From assembly GCA_016785225.1 (NCBI GenBank), contig JAFBJZ010000771.1:1054001-1118000 (forward strand): 64,000 nt of DNA. The letters run 5' to 3'. The notes under the pieces were generated by a model that did no database searches, was not told the origin of the DNA, and saw nothing but the letters and a program-made list of their open reading frames with translations. The translations under genes and the position numbers were made by a program. The stretch comes from Psettodes erumei (taxonomy: Eukaryota > Chordata > Actinopteri > Pleuronectiformes > Psettodidae). This document shows, in pieces, positions 1-13,904 of this stretch (position 1 is the first letter of the stretch; each line of letters begins with the position of its first letter).

Positions 1-1574
1 CTCGTCTTTGAGGAAGAGGAGGCGGCAGTTTAACGGCTCAGTGACGAGGCTGACACCGCTTCCCAACGCTCGCTCTGACATAAATAAGTCATTTTTGCTT
101 GGATGCAGCCCCCCAGAGGACTCTGTCTTTTAACCATCTGCACTGCCATTCTCATTACACGACATGATCATCACGAGGAGCTAATGGCTGAAACTCATCC
201 TTTAGCTAATAATAACACTCCTCCATAAGCTTCTGGGACTGTGAGAGCGATTCAGAAATCAAAGCTGCAGAAACAAAACAAACAGGATGCAGTGTTGTTT
301 GTCCCCCCGCCCCCCCCATGGTAAATGTGAGGAATATAGATGTCCATTGTAATGTTGTCCTCCCCTGCAATTAATGAGAGGAATGCAGTTGCTTGTTGAT
401 GCAGATTTGGAAGTGACAAATAATTAAATAGCTTTTCATATACATTTCGAAGGATTCAGGTGTCATGGGACGCTCTTTTGCCCTTCAGACTGTTACGGTC
501 CTAACACTAAAACATTGGAGGCAACATAACATATTAAAGAAGTCTGAGATGTCCCTGACATTTTCAGGAAAAAAATATTGTGATGCGATGTTATGGGAGA
601 TCATTACACAGAAAAAAAAAAAAAAATCAATAACCAGGTTTATGGAGGTGGTTATGAGGAATATCATAAACTGCTCGAGTTTAGCATCTAGTTTCAGGTT
701 AATACTTCTGGCATGATGTCGACCTCTGTTTGCTCTCTGCCATTGACCACTGGCCCTCCACCGCTTTTCCTGGTCTCTCATTCATACCAGACGACCTCTC
801 TGTGTATGTTTGTGGACAACTCTGCGAGCTCCAGCTCAACGGCGAGATGGCATGTTGAGCTCCAATCACAGTCCGGGCAGAATCAAGATAAGAGAAACCC
901 TTATTGATACTAAAACCTGTGATCAGATGCAAGCCTCAGATAACATGTATTGGCGATATCAGCCTTTTCTTTACCTTTTTTAGGTAGGTTCAGAAAGCTG
1001 TATCTGTGATAAAATAGTCTCAACTCAACGTCACTAGCTTTTTGTGGCCTTTTTGTATACTGTGGGCGATTTACTGACTGTGACATTACAGTGAAATATA
1101 AATTCTACCAATGGTATATATCACCATTTCAACAGGGTATAACACTCTCTCTTTCTCTCTCTCACTTGAGAAAGATTATAAAACTCACACTTTTTACTTC
1201 CAAAATTCTACTTCTACGCATACCAATAAAAGTTTAGCAAATGTCTGCTTAGGTATAATTTGTTACTGCATGTTAGAATCTTCTCTGTCCTTGCCGGTCC
1301 TGCTCTCTGCCCCGAATAAACTCCATGAGGAAAGTGTGTTGCTACCGGGACCAGTGAACGCCTCCTCGGCTCAAACCAACCCAACACCCACACTGCTTTA
1401 ATGAGCGCAGAATAAATTCCTGACAGAAAATTTCAGCACAGTGAAGAGGCTGCGCTCTGTGCTGTATCTGTAACATTAGATTTTTTAAAATCATTTTTTT
1501 TTATTTTGTTCATTCTTCAAAAACACGTCAATGCAGGCGGTGTCTGACTCTCTTTTCCTTTCTTCTTCTCGCAG
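1..1574 (+). other. cdk14: Intron upstream of the first visible exon (3' part)
   Basis: No coding exon is seen here. The stretch holds a C-rich run near 303-319, an A-run near 611-626 and otherwise unremarkable AT-rich sequence. It ends in a pyrimidine tract and GCAG acceptor at 1571-1574. I looked for the upstream exon that should end in G (needed to complete the split Ala codon) and did not find it, so it lies before base 1. Confidence 0.7.
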
Positions 1575-1606
1575 CTTTCAAGAAAGAGGACAGCAGCTTT
1601 GATGAG
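1575..1606 (+). CDS. cdk14: cdk14 internal exon 1 in window (32 nt, N-terminal leader)
   Basis: A 32-nt exon between a pyrimidine-rich acceptor (ttcttctcgcag) and a GTAGGT donor. It enters with two bases of a split codon (G|CT, Ala) and then reads FKKEDSSFDE, ending on a codon boundary. This matches the short exon joining the SFSRI leader of CDK14 to the ICVTKM segment. Vertebrate CDK14 has Lys-Lys-Asp/Glu and Phe-Asp-Glu at this place. Identification rests on that peptide, on both splice sites and on phase agreement with the exon at 33017. It is too short to be found as an open frame by itself. Its N-terminal partner is outside the window. The leader lies outside the kinase domain and its role is not clear. 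Confidence 0.85.
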
Positions 1607-2130
1607 GTAGGTTGAAAACAACTGAATTTCAGCAAGCTTCTGACATCACTTACACCACCACAGTGTTTTAGGCTGGGTTTTTTACAAAAAATTATTCATC
1701 GTGGTCTCGTTGGCCAGATGTTGTCAGAACAGTCTGCATTGCAGTTGATTTTTTTCCTTTTTTTTTTTTTTGGAGGGGGGGGGCATCCTGCTGTAGCTCA
1801 GTGCATATGGTGTGTAATATATTCATGTGTGGAGTGTGGTGGTTTTCCCTCTCATCTCAGAGACATCCCTCAGGGTCAGTCACCATCACAGGGCTCCTCC
1901 GGCCTGCCAAATGAGACATCGGCAAACGCGCGAGCAACATTCCCTCTGCATGAGTCTTAACCGTGGCTCCGGACTTGTTTCACATTGTGAAACGGGGACG
2001 CAGAGCATTCGTCAAATTTATCAAAACATTAATGTGTTTTCATTAAGGTCTGAGAGGTGGGTGCTGGCTTACATTTGCCGCTGTAATTAAGCCAAGAAGG
2101 TTACATTGGTGTTTACCAGAACCCCTGTCT

Positions 2131-2158
2131 GTATGTACGTATGTATGTATGTATGTAT
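2131..2158 (+). repeat. GTAT tetranucleotide microsatellite
   Basis: About seven GTAT units with one GTAC variant. Confidence 0.85.
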
Positions 2159-3512
2159 AGAAATCAGTAGTTTTAGGCTTAGGCAAGTAACATCTGAAGA
2201 AAAAAAAAATGTTGGAGCAAATCTGTCAAATTGAGATGCTTCATCATATTGCTGCACAAATCATATCAAAATCTGACATCATCAGAAAGCAGTCCCCTTC
2301 AATTTGTTTGCAGCATTTCCAACAATGCATAAAAGAACCTGACAACATTGAAGGGAAAGATACTTCAGTTGAAATGATATGGCAAAATTATATTGCCTGA
2401 CATTAATGTACTGTTTTATTGTACAAACCAAGATGCTTCTGTTCTTTATTTTTGGTTAGCTACTGTTTATTACACATCCAGCACCTCTCCTTTGGGATAG
2501 CTGTTGTCTGCAGTGAAGCATCCCTTTGCATAAATGAAGCATGTGAAACTGAAATATTAATTGGGCGCAGAGGTGACTGATCCTGAATTCACACATGCGT
2601 GGATTTACTGGGCTCTGCTGTTAAAAATCATAAGCAAAGCAGTGTAAGAAAACATTCAGTTGCAGCCTCTTGGCACAGCTGGTGCCGAGCGTCGCAGCCA
2701 ATGGTTGGTAAGTCACATCAGCTGCCATTAAGTCATGTTAATTCTGTCAATACCTTGATGAGAGGCTTGAGTTCAACCTGGCTGATGTCAACTTGTCTTG
2801 GATTAAGAATCAGTTGCATAGTAATGGCATTACTGAAATACAGCTATGGCTTCCCGCATGATGGGCTTATATCTCTGAGAAACCTGGCATATATGGCACA
2901 GTTGTGTTTTAGCTCCGTCAGATTTATTGTGTCTGAAAGACAGAGTTTGTTCTTATGCTTCGTCCTCAGCTGTAGTGTCCAGCGTGGTGTGGAGACATCT
3001 TTATTTTTGTTGGCGAAGGAACGCAAGAGCTCAGATACCACATATATTTGGCAACGGGGCTGTTTGTCAAGTTTCCTGAGCTTATTTAGATAAGAAGATA
3101 TGGCCCATGTTCTTGTGGAGGACAGGACTTGTGTGGTGAAACAACGCGAAGCAGACCAGTTCTGGACGTCAGTGCCGTGGGAATTAGCTTGGGCCATTTG
3201 CTATAAATGGGCCTTTCTGCCGAGGAAGAATGTAAAGAATCTGAGAGGGAAAAAGAATCCTTCCTGTCCAGCAACACGCTATTTGTAAGAAAGTGAATGG
3301 TGGGGTGCAGCTACAGTATGCAAGCACACAAACATATAGGAGCTTGATGGTGTGCATGCATGCACTAGTACCTTCTGTGTGTCTGAGAGAAGCGACAGAG
3401 AATTTGTTCGCTATTGGTTCCTGCAGTACTTGGTGATATGACTTCAAAAAAATAACACAACATTATATTCAATTAACAATTTATTCCCTTTTTTAATGCC
3501 ATCCTGCTGCAC

Positions 3513-3537
3513 TATATATATATATATATATATATAT
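3513..3537 (+). repeat. (TA)n microsatellite
   Basis: Uninterrupted TA dinucleotide tract of about 25 bases. Confidence 0.9.
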
Positions 3538-6500
3538 GTTTCATGAAGCATATCTTTGTGATCATTAAATATTTTGAGGAAATGTATGTATGAATGATTT
3601 ACTGCTGTATGTTCAGTATTTTTATCTGAATATCTTCTTGAATCCTTGACATATTGTGTCGTATTGGTAAATGCTTGTGTCAGTGACAGAGGCTTTGTGG
3701 AAGCACTTTGGCATTTGTCAATCCCTCAGGGGCTCCTCATATTCAGTAATGCGATTGTTACCCAAGTGATTAAAAAACTTTGCGGTGCAACCTTTGGTCA
3801 CTGAAATTGTTGAGTGGAGTTGGATTAATGTCAGTTGGACTGAACATTCTTTTTTCCTGTGGACAGCTCTTGATCACACACATTTGGGGAATTAGTAACC
3901 GACATGAGAAAGATTAGTCACAGGTTCTTAATGTCATTTCTGATACATTTTTTTCGGCTAAATGCACAGCTCTGCGTGCCTGACTGATTAACAATTATCA
4001 CAGTGAATAGAGAACTATGTCTGTTTAAAACATGGCTAATCAAACTGAGAGCTTGAGGCCTGAGCCCACATTCAGACATCAGAAGCAAAGTTTCTTATTG
4101 CTTTTCTTTCCTACATTTCATATATTATGTGAAGAATATGCAGCTTTCTAAATCGCAATGGGTTGATACATCTTCCGGTCGAAATGGCAAAAGAGGTGAC
4201 TGGTCTTTTGTTTCAAAAAGAGTGTTTTCTGATTAGCCAAAGGAGACCCGGATTTGATCCCGATGAAAACGGGTGGGTCTTTTTTCATCAGGCATTAAAA
4301 AATTACAGTACTTCTGCTGGAGGGCTAGCTGATGACAGGGGCGGGGAGAGGTGGGGTGTAATGAGTACACCTCACCACTGGGGTGAGGGTTAATGTGGCA
4401 CCACCTACATCAACAGCAGCCAGCAAAATCTTTCCTCAGTTTTCACACATTGCCAAGGTGGAACCAGTTGGTAGTCTAATTTTTCTTTTTCTTTTTTCAC
4501 AGGGAAATTAATTTGGGAGTTAAGAGGATATGTAATGTCTACCTTTCTTTATCGTCCACAAATTGTCAGTCACACAACCACAAAGAGGCCATTTTTTTGG
4601 GGAAAATGTGAACTTGGTATTAGTTTTCACTAGAGTTCTGTTGAAGGAGAAAGTGCTATTCTGCTTCAGTCTGACCAGGGAAGGAATCTCTTCCCCCATG
4701 TGAGTTGGATGAAATGAAAGAGAGATTTGAGAACATCATGAGCACTTGCCCCTTTCTCTTCCTCCTTCTGCCTTTTAATGGAAAAAAGATACTGAAACCA
4801 GATTGGCCAATATAACTCTGTGGTAAAAGTGCTGTTCTCAACAGAAAGAGCCTGCGGTGCTATGTTGAGGCAGTTCTGGGCCGAAATGCAGAATGCAAAA
4901 TGCAGACCAACATGAGTAGGTGAAGGTAGGATTTTTAAAATAACGTTAAATGATTATAGAGCACCAAATGGCAAATTGGAAGGAAGATGCAAAAAAGTTA
5001 GAAACCAAAAACTCAGTAGAACTCAGGAAAAAGGGAAAATCCCAAACTTGCAAACGCAGAAATGATTGGGCGCACGTGGAACACGTCAGGGTAGAACAGA
5101 CATTCAAAAAGTTGGGAAATGAAAAAAGACAGGAAGTAAACACAAACATAAGACACACTAGGAAGAAACTACCAAATTAAAACAGGAAACAGGCCACAAG
5201 AGTTGCTGAGAATCAGAATCAGGGCAGAAGGCTTGATTGTTTAGGATGGTTATGTGCTTTGTGTATTGATGTGTGATTTCTCTTTCTTATTCACTCTCTG
5301 AGTCTTTGACGCTCTCCATTTTGTCTTTGTCAGAAACAATATTCATCGTCTCAGTCCAATTTAAGATGAATAATTTCATGTGTTTGGTGTTGGAATCCAA
5401 AATTATAATGATAAGAATGTAGTGTTTCTTAATTACTGGGAGTCCTTGGAGAATCCATTAACAGCAAAATGCTGTCATCAGTTCAAGGGAGTGTAAATCA
5501 CCGGGAATACTGCAGGTTTTTGTTTAAGTCTGTGCTTCCATGTCACGATTTTCACTGCTCTCATCTGTTTTTGTCACAGTATGAGCCTGGAATTATAATT
5601 TTCCATTGGCTTTCAGAGGAGGAGTGAAGTAGACCCAAATAAATTAAAGCTTGTTCATTTTTCATGTTTCACCACCTCAAATTAACATTTTAAAGGCAGC
5701 CAAATGTCATTTAACAGCCCATTTGTTAAACTGCCACACATGACTTGTCCATTTTAACTGAGACATCAGATGAAACTTGAAATCCCCAAAAGTACAGAAA
5801 CTCCTGCTGACCTAGGGAATTGTTTTTTGTATTTGTATTAAATTTGTTGTTCCTATAAACACAAAATTACTTTGTGAATGTGTAGCTGTATTTTGGCTGT
5901 GGCTACTGTAGCAACTGTAGCCTCAAATAATGTTCCTCTTGACTTCAGTTGGTCAGTCAGTCAAAGAAAAATGTCCAGTTGGGGGAGATGGTGGTTTTTC
6001 CAGTATTTTTTTAATACTCCATATTCCCACTGAGAGAGGGATGCTCAAAGTTTTTCATCAGAAAAACACAACAGTCCCACAAAAGCATTACAAGGACTGT
6101 ATATTTGACCAGAGAGAGTAGGAGAAGGCAAAAAGATAAAGGTTTGAAACCGACTGAAACTAGGCAGAATAGAATTAAAACATTTGTTAATCAACATCTG
6201 TGCAGAAAACATATGGTATTTCCACTGCTGGAACCCTGGAGACCTGTAACAACGACTCCCACTTTCTTCCTGTGGTGGTGGGTGGTAGTACTCATAAGCA
6301 CATGCTCACTGCACATGTGCATTAAACACACAAACAAATGATTGAATAAGTCATTTCTGTCCAACCTCCCACTCTCATCCTGAGCAGAAACAGAAGCTGT
6401 AGAAGAATCCGAGGACAAAATAACTGACATGATTTTCGACGTGTTCTCTGTGGCGAGACCGCCTGATGGGGTGAATGACAGTTTTGATCAGGTCTAGCAA

Positions 6501-8021
6501 ACGCCTATCTTGGAGCACTAAGCCCTGATGACTTTAAAAATGCTGCCGGCATCAGCTCTGTACGCTTTCATAAGCTATACGATCTATTTACAGTGTGTTG
6601 ATTTCCCTCCTTGTGCATCTCTTTGGTTTGCAACATCACTCCTTCTCTAAGAATAAGGTCAGAACTGTGACGGGCTATTGGACTTAAGCATTTCCCAAAA
6701 CAAAATTAGCATGCATAGAGGGCCAAACAGCAATGACATGAGTCCCTTGTAATTTATTTTTTTTTTCTGACTGAAGTTCAGTTACCAATGCTTATTGTGG
6801 CAAATTTGCAAATTCCAATCAATATGGCACATGGATAGCGTTCCCTGAAATGACTGCCGATTGAAGCTCTTTGTGGGTATCATTCTTTAGATCCACTGGC
6901 TTTTTATGTCCTACAAGCTCATGTATATAAACCACAATGAATACAATAGTGCATAGCCAAAGAGTAGAAGAAATGACTGGGGAGATAAGGTATCAGGACC
7001 TATCAATGCCTGTGAATTGGCAGAGATGAAGGACTTCTGATGAAAGAGTGAGATGGGATGAGGTGGGTTGGAAGCTGTTCGACCTGCAGAGCAGAGCACA
7101 CTGTGGCATTGATTGGAGTCTTACCTAACGCTCATGATGAAAGTGTTTGTGGCCCATGGCACGGATCACTTCATATTGCCGTGGAATGTTACCTTTCCAT
7201 ATCGACCCTCTGCACTTCCAGTCTTCCTTCGCTATCAGTCCCTCAGCCCCTGTCCGCAAAGGACTCAGGGTGAGAGGTCAAGTCACGTCACGTCAGGAGA
7301 TCAGACGCAGTAATAGCATTTGGAATGATTTTTCAGGCAGAACAAGAAGTCAATAATGGTGTTTTGTTTCAGGGCTTCTCATATTGGCTTTGGGACCCCT
7401 GGTGAGAGATTTGATGTGATATTTGTCGGATATGATAGATAAAAATGCTGTTGATCATGTAGAATACTAAGTATTTCTAATATAGTGCTTCCACAAGTTA
7501 ATCAAGAAAAGATGTTAGGGGGCACAACTGCGTATGTGGGGGAAAAAAAGATGTAAAGCCTGTAGTATCTCTGGAGTGATCTGTGTGAAATCTGATAAAT
7601 GTGGTGTCACTTCACTTCAGTCGGTGTCAGGCGGGGGCTGATGACTATAAGTTTGAAAATGATAGATGCTGAATGTGTGGCGTTAGAAAGAAGCAATCTT
7701 ACCCTGCTTCTGTAGCCTGCTCCTAATCTGATGATGAGGAACCGTTGAGGGTCAAGTTGCATTTTGGGTCTAATGTAGGTCTTAGGTTTTGACAACAAAG
7801 GAGAATGTATTCATACTAAATACAAAGTACAATAAGGTTGTCTTCAGTTTTGTTGAAGGAAAGAACTGTTTTAAGGGTAAGAGAAGAAGAAAATAGTCTT
7901 CATAGAGCGTACTTAAACCGATATTGGTTTGGATATTGGATACCGAATTTTTAGGTAGGCATCGTCTTATGTGGTTAGAATTCATTTTTTGCTGACCCTG
8001 TTCATAGCAGTTTGTGACTCA

Positions 8022-8085
8022 GGCTTGACTGTACATCATTACCTCATACAACCGCACTTCAAATAACCCGAAACCATCCCTTTAG
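8022..8085 (+). repeat. Dispersed repeat fragment, sister of 56785-56850
   Basis: The segment beginning gactgtacatcattacctca and ending with an aaccatccctttag tail resembles the one near 56788 (gactatacatcagtacctcg ... ggtattcctttaa) along about 60 bases in the same order. Two diverged copies 49 kb apart in unrelated flanks indicate an interspersed element. The family name is not claimed. Confidence 0.5.
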
Positions 8086-11000
8086 TGCCTTCTAGTGAAA
8101 GAAGATAGCTCAACCAAAGGCTTGATGGGATTGCGTCGCGGAGGACTCCGCACGACGGCAGCATTCATCCTCAAGCACCGGTAGAGCCAGTTAAATATCA
8201 CAGTCTGCACCTTGTGAGGTATGGGCTGCCTCGACACAGCCTGCAATCACAGACACAATACATATCAGATAGCTTACTATCAGGCACTCATTGTCACCGT
8301 CATATCTCAGACACGCCGGGGGGCATGACGTCAGCCTGCTTACGAGCAGGGGATTGGAGCAAGCTCCAGCCCGTACCTTTAGATTGAGAGAGATCAGCTA
8401 CTTCGGAGGAAACGCTCAATGTTTCATTGATCCCTCTCTCTCTCCTTTTTTAAAAATTCACTCACTCTTTTTACATTCCTGGGAAGCGCGAGTGCGTGAG
8501 GTCACAGCTCTCAGAATTATCTGGCAGTAATCGTATGCCAGGAATTCACACATTTCCTTCTAATGTACGCCTCCTTACATGCTTTCAGTTGGCTGTTGTC
8601 GAAGACGAGTCTTGACGGAGAATGAGTTGTAGTTGGTCAAAGTTGGATAGTTTGACTTGGTCAAAGAAACTTCTTGAGAATGTTTTTGAGAGCCATTGTG
8701 GAAGCTGTGTGCTTGACCCTGTGCCACTCTATAGCGTTCAGCTGATGCCTGGCTCTCTTCCATCAGGCCTATGGAGAGAAAATCAGTGTCCAATTGATTG
8801 CAGCAACATTTCTGTACAGGAGGATTTTATCAAACGACAGGCTGGAGGGAACTCTGTGCTGTCAGCAGCCACCTTTTGACTCCTGTGCTTGCTTGGAGGA
8901 AGTGATCACTTGAACATAGCACAGTGTTGAATGCCTAATGGAGTTTAGATGCTGTTTAGGACATGTGATCACATTTACACCTTTGAAATGTCTTCCAAGA
9001 ACTGCAAAGCACATCTGCTGGGATTCAGCAGTGAACATGCATGCAGAATAAATTGCTGTGGTCCTCACATCGCATATTGTAACTTTATTTCAATAAGCTG
9101 TGTAGGGGTTCCTCTGAGCATTAGCATCTGAAGCCGCCACGCAGCCTAAGTCACTGTGTGGGCTACAAGGCTGTTTCTTTCTACATGTGATCATGTTACC
9201 AAGTGTCAGCAGCAGGATTCAGCTGGTTTTGATGCTTTTGTAGTCAAACTGCCAGTAGTCTTTATTTTTAATGTGGTCATTTTTGTTTTAGCTTCTCCAG
9301 AATATCCTGCTGCTGGGGCAGTTCCCCCATGTGGGGTCATTTGATATGCAAAAAAAGTTTTTTTTTTCACCAGAGCTCCATGTTACCAGCTCCTGTTTCC
9401 AGCTGCAGTTTTGTCAGAGAAACTGGCACTGGTATGAACAGAGCACATTCCAACAATAAAAGTCAAGAATAAAAATTAAACACGTTTGAATATGAAATAT
9501 TTATATATATTTAAAGATCAAACGTCCTTCCTGCATTTGACACATTGCAGTCTAATATCATAGTTCTATCATAGCCCTTCATAAAATATGCCTCTCTGCT
9601 GATAGTAGACTTGCCCATCTTCCTGGGAAATACAGGGTTGACTGACAGACAGACTGCCCTGGATTGTTCCCTTAGTGAGACTGAGGTTCTAAGGTTTATT
9701 GATGCCAGACAAAAATAAGTATATGAGAACTGAATACAGCTTGGATGAAAAAAAAACATTTTTCTTCCATTGTTTATTGACTAAAGAGTAAAAAAGTTGC
9801 ATTAAAAGTGTTCATTAAATTTACAGAAAGTCACTGTTTATGCAGGTTGAAATGTCAGACTTTGCTGCCTCTCAGGGGAGCATCAAAAAAAGTGGCTATT
9901 TACGACTGTTATTTATTGTGTGGAAATTGAGCTGCCTGGATGCACCATTGAAGCTTAAAGACGAGTCGGTTTTGGTACATGACTATGTGATTGACATGTC
10001 TCCTGTTACATAGTGGTTGCTGCTTGCTTGTTCAGTCAGGCTTTTTTTCTCCCTTTGATCAAATTTGAATTTTCTGGCTCTACTTGCTTACCAGGTCTTA
10101 AACTAAGCTCCAAAATTGCCATTGACCCTCCATACATTTTTTTCTTACACCCTACAGCTAAGGTCAGGAAAAGAGTGGTGATGGATTAGGAATTTAGAAA
10201 TAAAAAAACTAATATACTAAATGGAAAGGTTAAAAATATACATGTGATATTCTGCTGTCCCATCCTTGAGCCCAATTTTAGCGTATGGCCTTTTAGCTTC
10301 GGCGAACTCATTAACTTTGAGTGCTGCGCATGTGTTCACCTCCATATGGCTCCCACTGTCGCGGCTAATCCTGAGTGACTGACTGTCACAGTTTAAGTTG
10401 TCACCACTAGCCATGTTTATTTTCCTGTGTCAATCTGATTTGTGACAGCTGCCGGCTAATCTGTGCGCGTGCTCGCCCAGTGAGGCCTCGGGTGAGAAAT
10501 TCGCCCAATCTGAGGTTGACAACTGAGTTGAAAGTGAAACGAGAGAGAGGGAAAATCCTCCAAGTGCCCATTCACTAAGCTCTCACTTCCCTCTGGAAGA
10601 GTCCATATTGAGGAGCAATTAAATTTTCAGAGTATAACTATCCCATCCTGTGAATCTTAGGCTTAGCACTCTCTGTGTAAATTAGCAAAGTAAAGTTTCT
10701 ACCAGCAATGCTCACACCAGCCTCAGGGTCCTGAAGAGGTAATTCTGAGATGTAGTGCTGAGAACATTTATAGCTGAGTCCTCTCAGCCATTGCGGTCAG
10801 CATGAGGCCCTGAGTGTTAGCATAGGGGCAGAGAGAGTATCTCATTATAAATTTTGAGTGGTCGTATCACATCTTTAATTAACCCTCCACTAATTGGCCC
10901 TCGAGGAAACCTAATGGATTAAATATTGCTGCGACATTAAAATGCAAATGGGGATGAGGAGCCGGCCTGGTGGGCCTCTGTTGTGAAGCATGCAGCGATG

Positions 11001-12429
11001 ATGGTGTCAGATGGGATATCACATCCATCAGGTTGAAGGCTGTGGAGCTCCCCAATATGCTCCACGGTTCAACGTTGGTGGTGTTTGCGAGCAGGAAACG
11101 GACCCTGGCTGTTCACCAGCAGTCGTGATAGAGGAAGGTGATTCTAGGTAATGAGACAGAAGAAAGGTAATGGAACGGAAGATAAGTGTGTTTCAACCTG
11201 ATGGTGATGTTGTGGGTTTAGTGTGTTATGTTGGCAGTCTGCTCATTGCCCTTGCAGATTTTAGGCAAACCGAGTCTGATTGTCTTAACCCCTGCTGGCC
11301 TATAACGTTTATTGCACTCACCAAAAGAAATGTGGGACATTTCTCAAATTTTTCCTCTAATCTTTTGGGGGACTACAGAAGAATAAGGGTGTCCTCAGGC
11401 GAGGAACAACAGCTTCAGTCTTTTGTTCGAATACCTAAAATTACCTGTTTTTACATTTTCACAACAAGGACTCGTGCAAGTTTGACTGGTAACATCTGTT
11501 TGGACTCTCTGAAGCAAAGACGTATGAAGTGGGACACTAATAAGCCATCAGAACAGAAGAGGTAGTTGAGTCAACATATGTTGTTGCTTGCATCTTGTTT
11601 CTCTACAGAAATACTTTATTATTAATCCGCACTGTGATTAATGGTCATTACTGTCTTTTACCAGCAACAGTGATGGTAAACTACCACCATGGAACTAGAT
11701 AAGGGAAGGTTGCAGCCCCCTGCAGATACCAACGCAGCCACTAAGGATGAAAGACGTCCTTTGTCTCCATCCCCGAATCAGCAAGCGAGCCTGTCAACAA
11801 AGCCGCTTTTGCTAGTTTTGCTGCAGTAACAGAAAAAAAGTGAGTGTCATATGGCTGCTTCACTCTACTGTGGGCTCATTGTGCTGTTGTGTGATATGAC
11901 CAACTTGATTTAACTGGGCATGTGAATAGTATTTCCCAGCCCAGGGTGAGTAAGATGTACCCATACAGCAGTTTCGCTGAATATATGTGTCAGGTAGGTG
12001 TATCAGTTCATGCGCATGTAGTTATTATTAACATTTGCAGATATGATGAATACACATATTAGCCTTGATGTCATGTCTGTGTTGTAAGTGATTTTTCTCA
12101 AAATTACACCGGTTATTTATCATAAATCTGTATTTTCTTTCTTTCTTTCTCTAAGAAGATGAACACATTTGGGGTGGTGTTACATCTCCTATCTCATCGA
12201 ACACAGAAACTGTTAAATGTTGTAGCTTTACTAGTGCTCGACTAACAACGTCTTTTTGCTGTGATGTAACAAAGAATACTGGAACTAGGGATGGAAAATT
12301 CTTTTATGGTACTGAAGAAAAGTTTATTGACTTTTCGACACGTGTAATCATTATTTTGGGAGACACAGGGCAGACAGTTCAATGAGAGGACTGATTCCAC
12401 CCCCAGAGCTGTCCATTAAACATGATGCT

Positions 12430-12625
12430 GCAGCTGGAAACTGGTTAGCTTAGCTTAGCACAAAGACTAAAAACAGGGGGAAAGCACTAGCCCTGGTTCC
12501 TTCCAAATATCTCTTCTTTTTATCCATACAAAAAACTAACTGTTTTATGAGGGGCTATGTGCTGGGCTATTCCTTTGGCTGTGAGCAGTAATTTCTTGGA
12601 CTGTCCGCTAGTTGCCTGGCAACTG
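12430..12625 (+). repeat. Common teleost dispersed repeat (tagcttagcttagcac type)
   Basis: The order of motifs ggttagcttagcttagcac, aaagactaaaaacaggggga, tatgtgctgggctatt, gtgagcagtaattt and agttgcctggcaac is one I recognise as a very abundant spiny-rayed-fish repeat. This is recalled knowledge, not a database match. No coding capacity is seen. Confidence 0.65.
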
Positions 12626-13335
12626 CTCTCAGATACAAGTCCGACACATAATCCAGCATAAAATGGTGAATGCTGCTGGAGGCTGATGAGAACAGTGAGA
12701 ATAAAGTAAAACAGTAAAGTTGTAGGTAGCAGTACAAAAATGATGAGCTGAAAGACACTGAAAAGCTCTGTTGAGTTGAAGTGAACTTCATAGTTGGTGA
12801 ATATTCTCTTTAGAAACTGTCACTTTGTTAGTTTGTTCCTGAGTTAAATTTCCAGGGCTTTTTAGTTCCTTGGCCTTTTTGGTCAAAGTCAAATCAAAGG
12901 CCTGTAGCAACATAGTGGCCCTGTCAGCAATAACTAAATAGGCCTATTCAAGGGCCACCCTTCTTCCGCTGAAGGACATTTTGAACCAAACATTGATTAT
13001 GCGACATTAAGTCATGTTCTTGATTTACAATTGTGTTTCAGAATTAATGCGGCAGTGATTTATTCAAGTCAAAAATGATGAAAACCATATAATCTCCAGC
13101 GGTATTCTTATATGTGACATAATACACATGCATTGTGTTTGATTTACTGAGCTGCTTAATTAGCAGTCCACACGTCATGTTAGCATGTGTTGCAGTGCTG
13201 ATTAAAGATTCACGCTTTGACTTTTTCCCGTCGTGTTCTCGGCACATTTCTGGAGTGCAGCGGTCCGGGGCCATCAACACATATCATTCATGTTTATGCT
13301 TTTGCTGCTTTGATTTAAATGAGGTCTGAACGAGG

Positions 13336-13393
13336 AGACAGAGTTTGCCGCCACCATCACTCAGGGATGATTAGATGCTTTAATGTAGGCACC
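13336..13393 (+). repeat. Direct repeat copy 1
   Basis: About 57 bases centred on caccatcactcagggatgat recur at 13563-13619 with only a few changes. The intervening 170 bases and the outer flanks do not repeat. Confidence 0.85.
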
Positions 13394-13562
13394 AGCTGCT
13401 GCATACCATTTAATCACCGGTATCAACAGGAGAGCTGAGAGCCTCAAGCTCTGTACAGCTACAGGAGTCTTGCTGCTTTCGCTGTTCGTCACTCACACCT
13501 TCAACTCTCTATACATTACAGGTTCACACCTTCGGCGACAACACAGTCCCATATTACTGTTT

Positions 13563-13619
13563 AGACAGAGTTTTCTGCCACCATCACTCAGGGATGATTA
13601 GATGCTTTAATATAGACAC
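13563..13619 (+). repeat. Direct repeat copy 2
   Basis: Second copy of the 13336-13393 segment in the same orientation. It shares a 34-base identical core running from ccaccatcactcagg to the end of gatgctttaat. Confidence 0.85.
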
Positions 13620-13904
13620 TGGCCTAACCCTGTAATCTTGTTTTTGTCTGGGATAAGTTTTGTTTCCTGTATTTTGAATTATTCTCAAGGTCAGCAGAAA
13701 AGGCAGTGTTTACCTGCTTGTACCCGTCTGTACTACACTCACTTTTCTTTGTGGTTATTGTGATTCAAATCTGTGGCTGTGTGACAAGAGCTACCGTCTC
13801 TGCCGTTTTTGCTGACTTGACACTATTGCAGTTACCTGGGCCTTCTGCTGTCGAGCAGCTGATCATTCACACGCATTCACTAAAATACTGATCAAAAATC
13901 TACT

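Noticed and set aside
4195..4290. tRNA-derived look of gagacccggatttgatcccg
   Set aside because: A single B-box-like string without an A box at the right distance; not enough to call.
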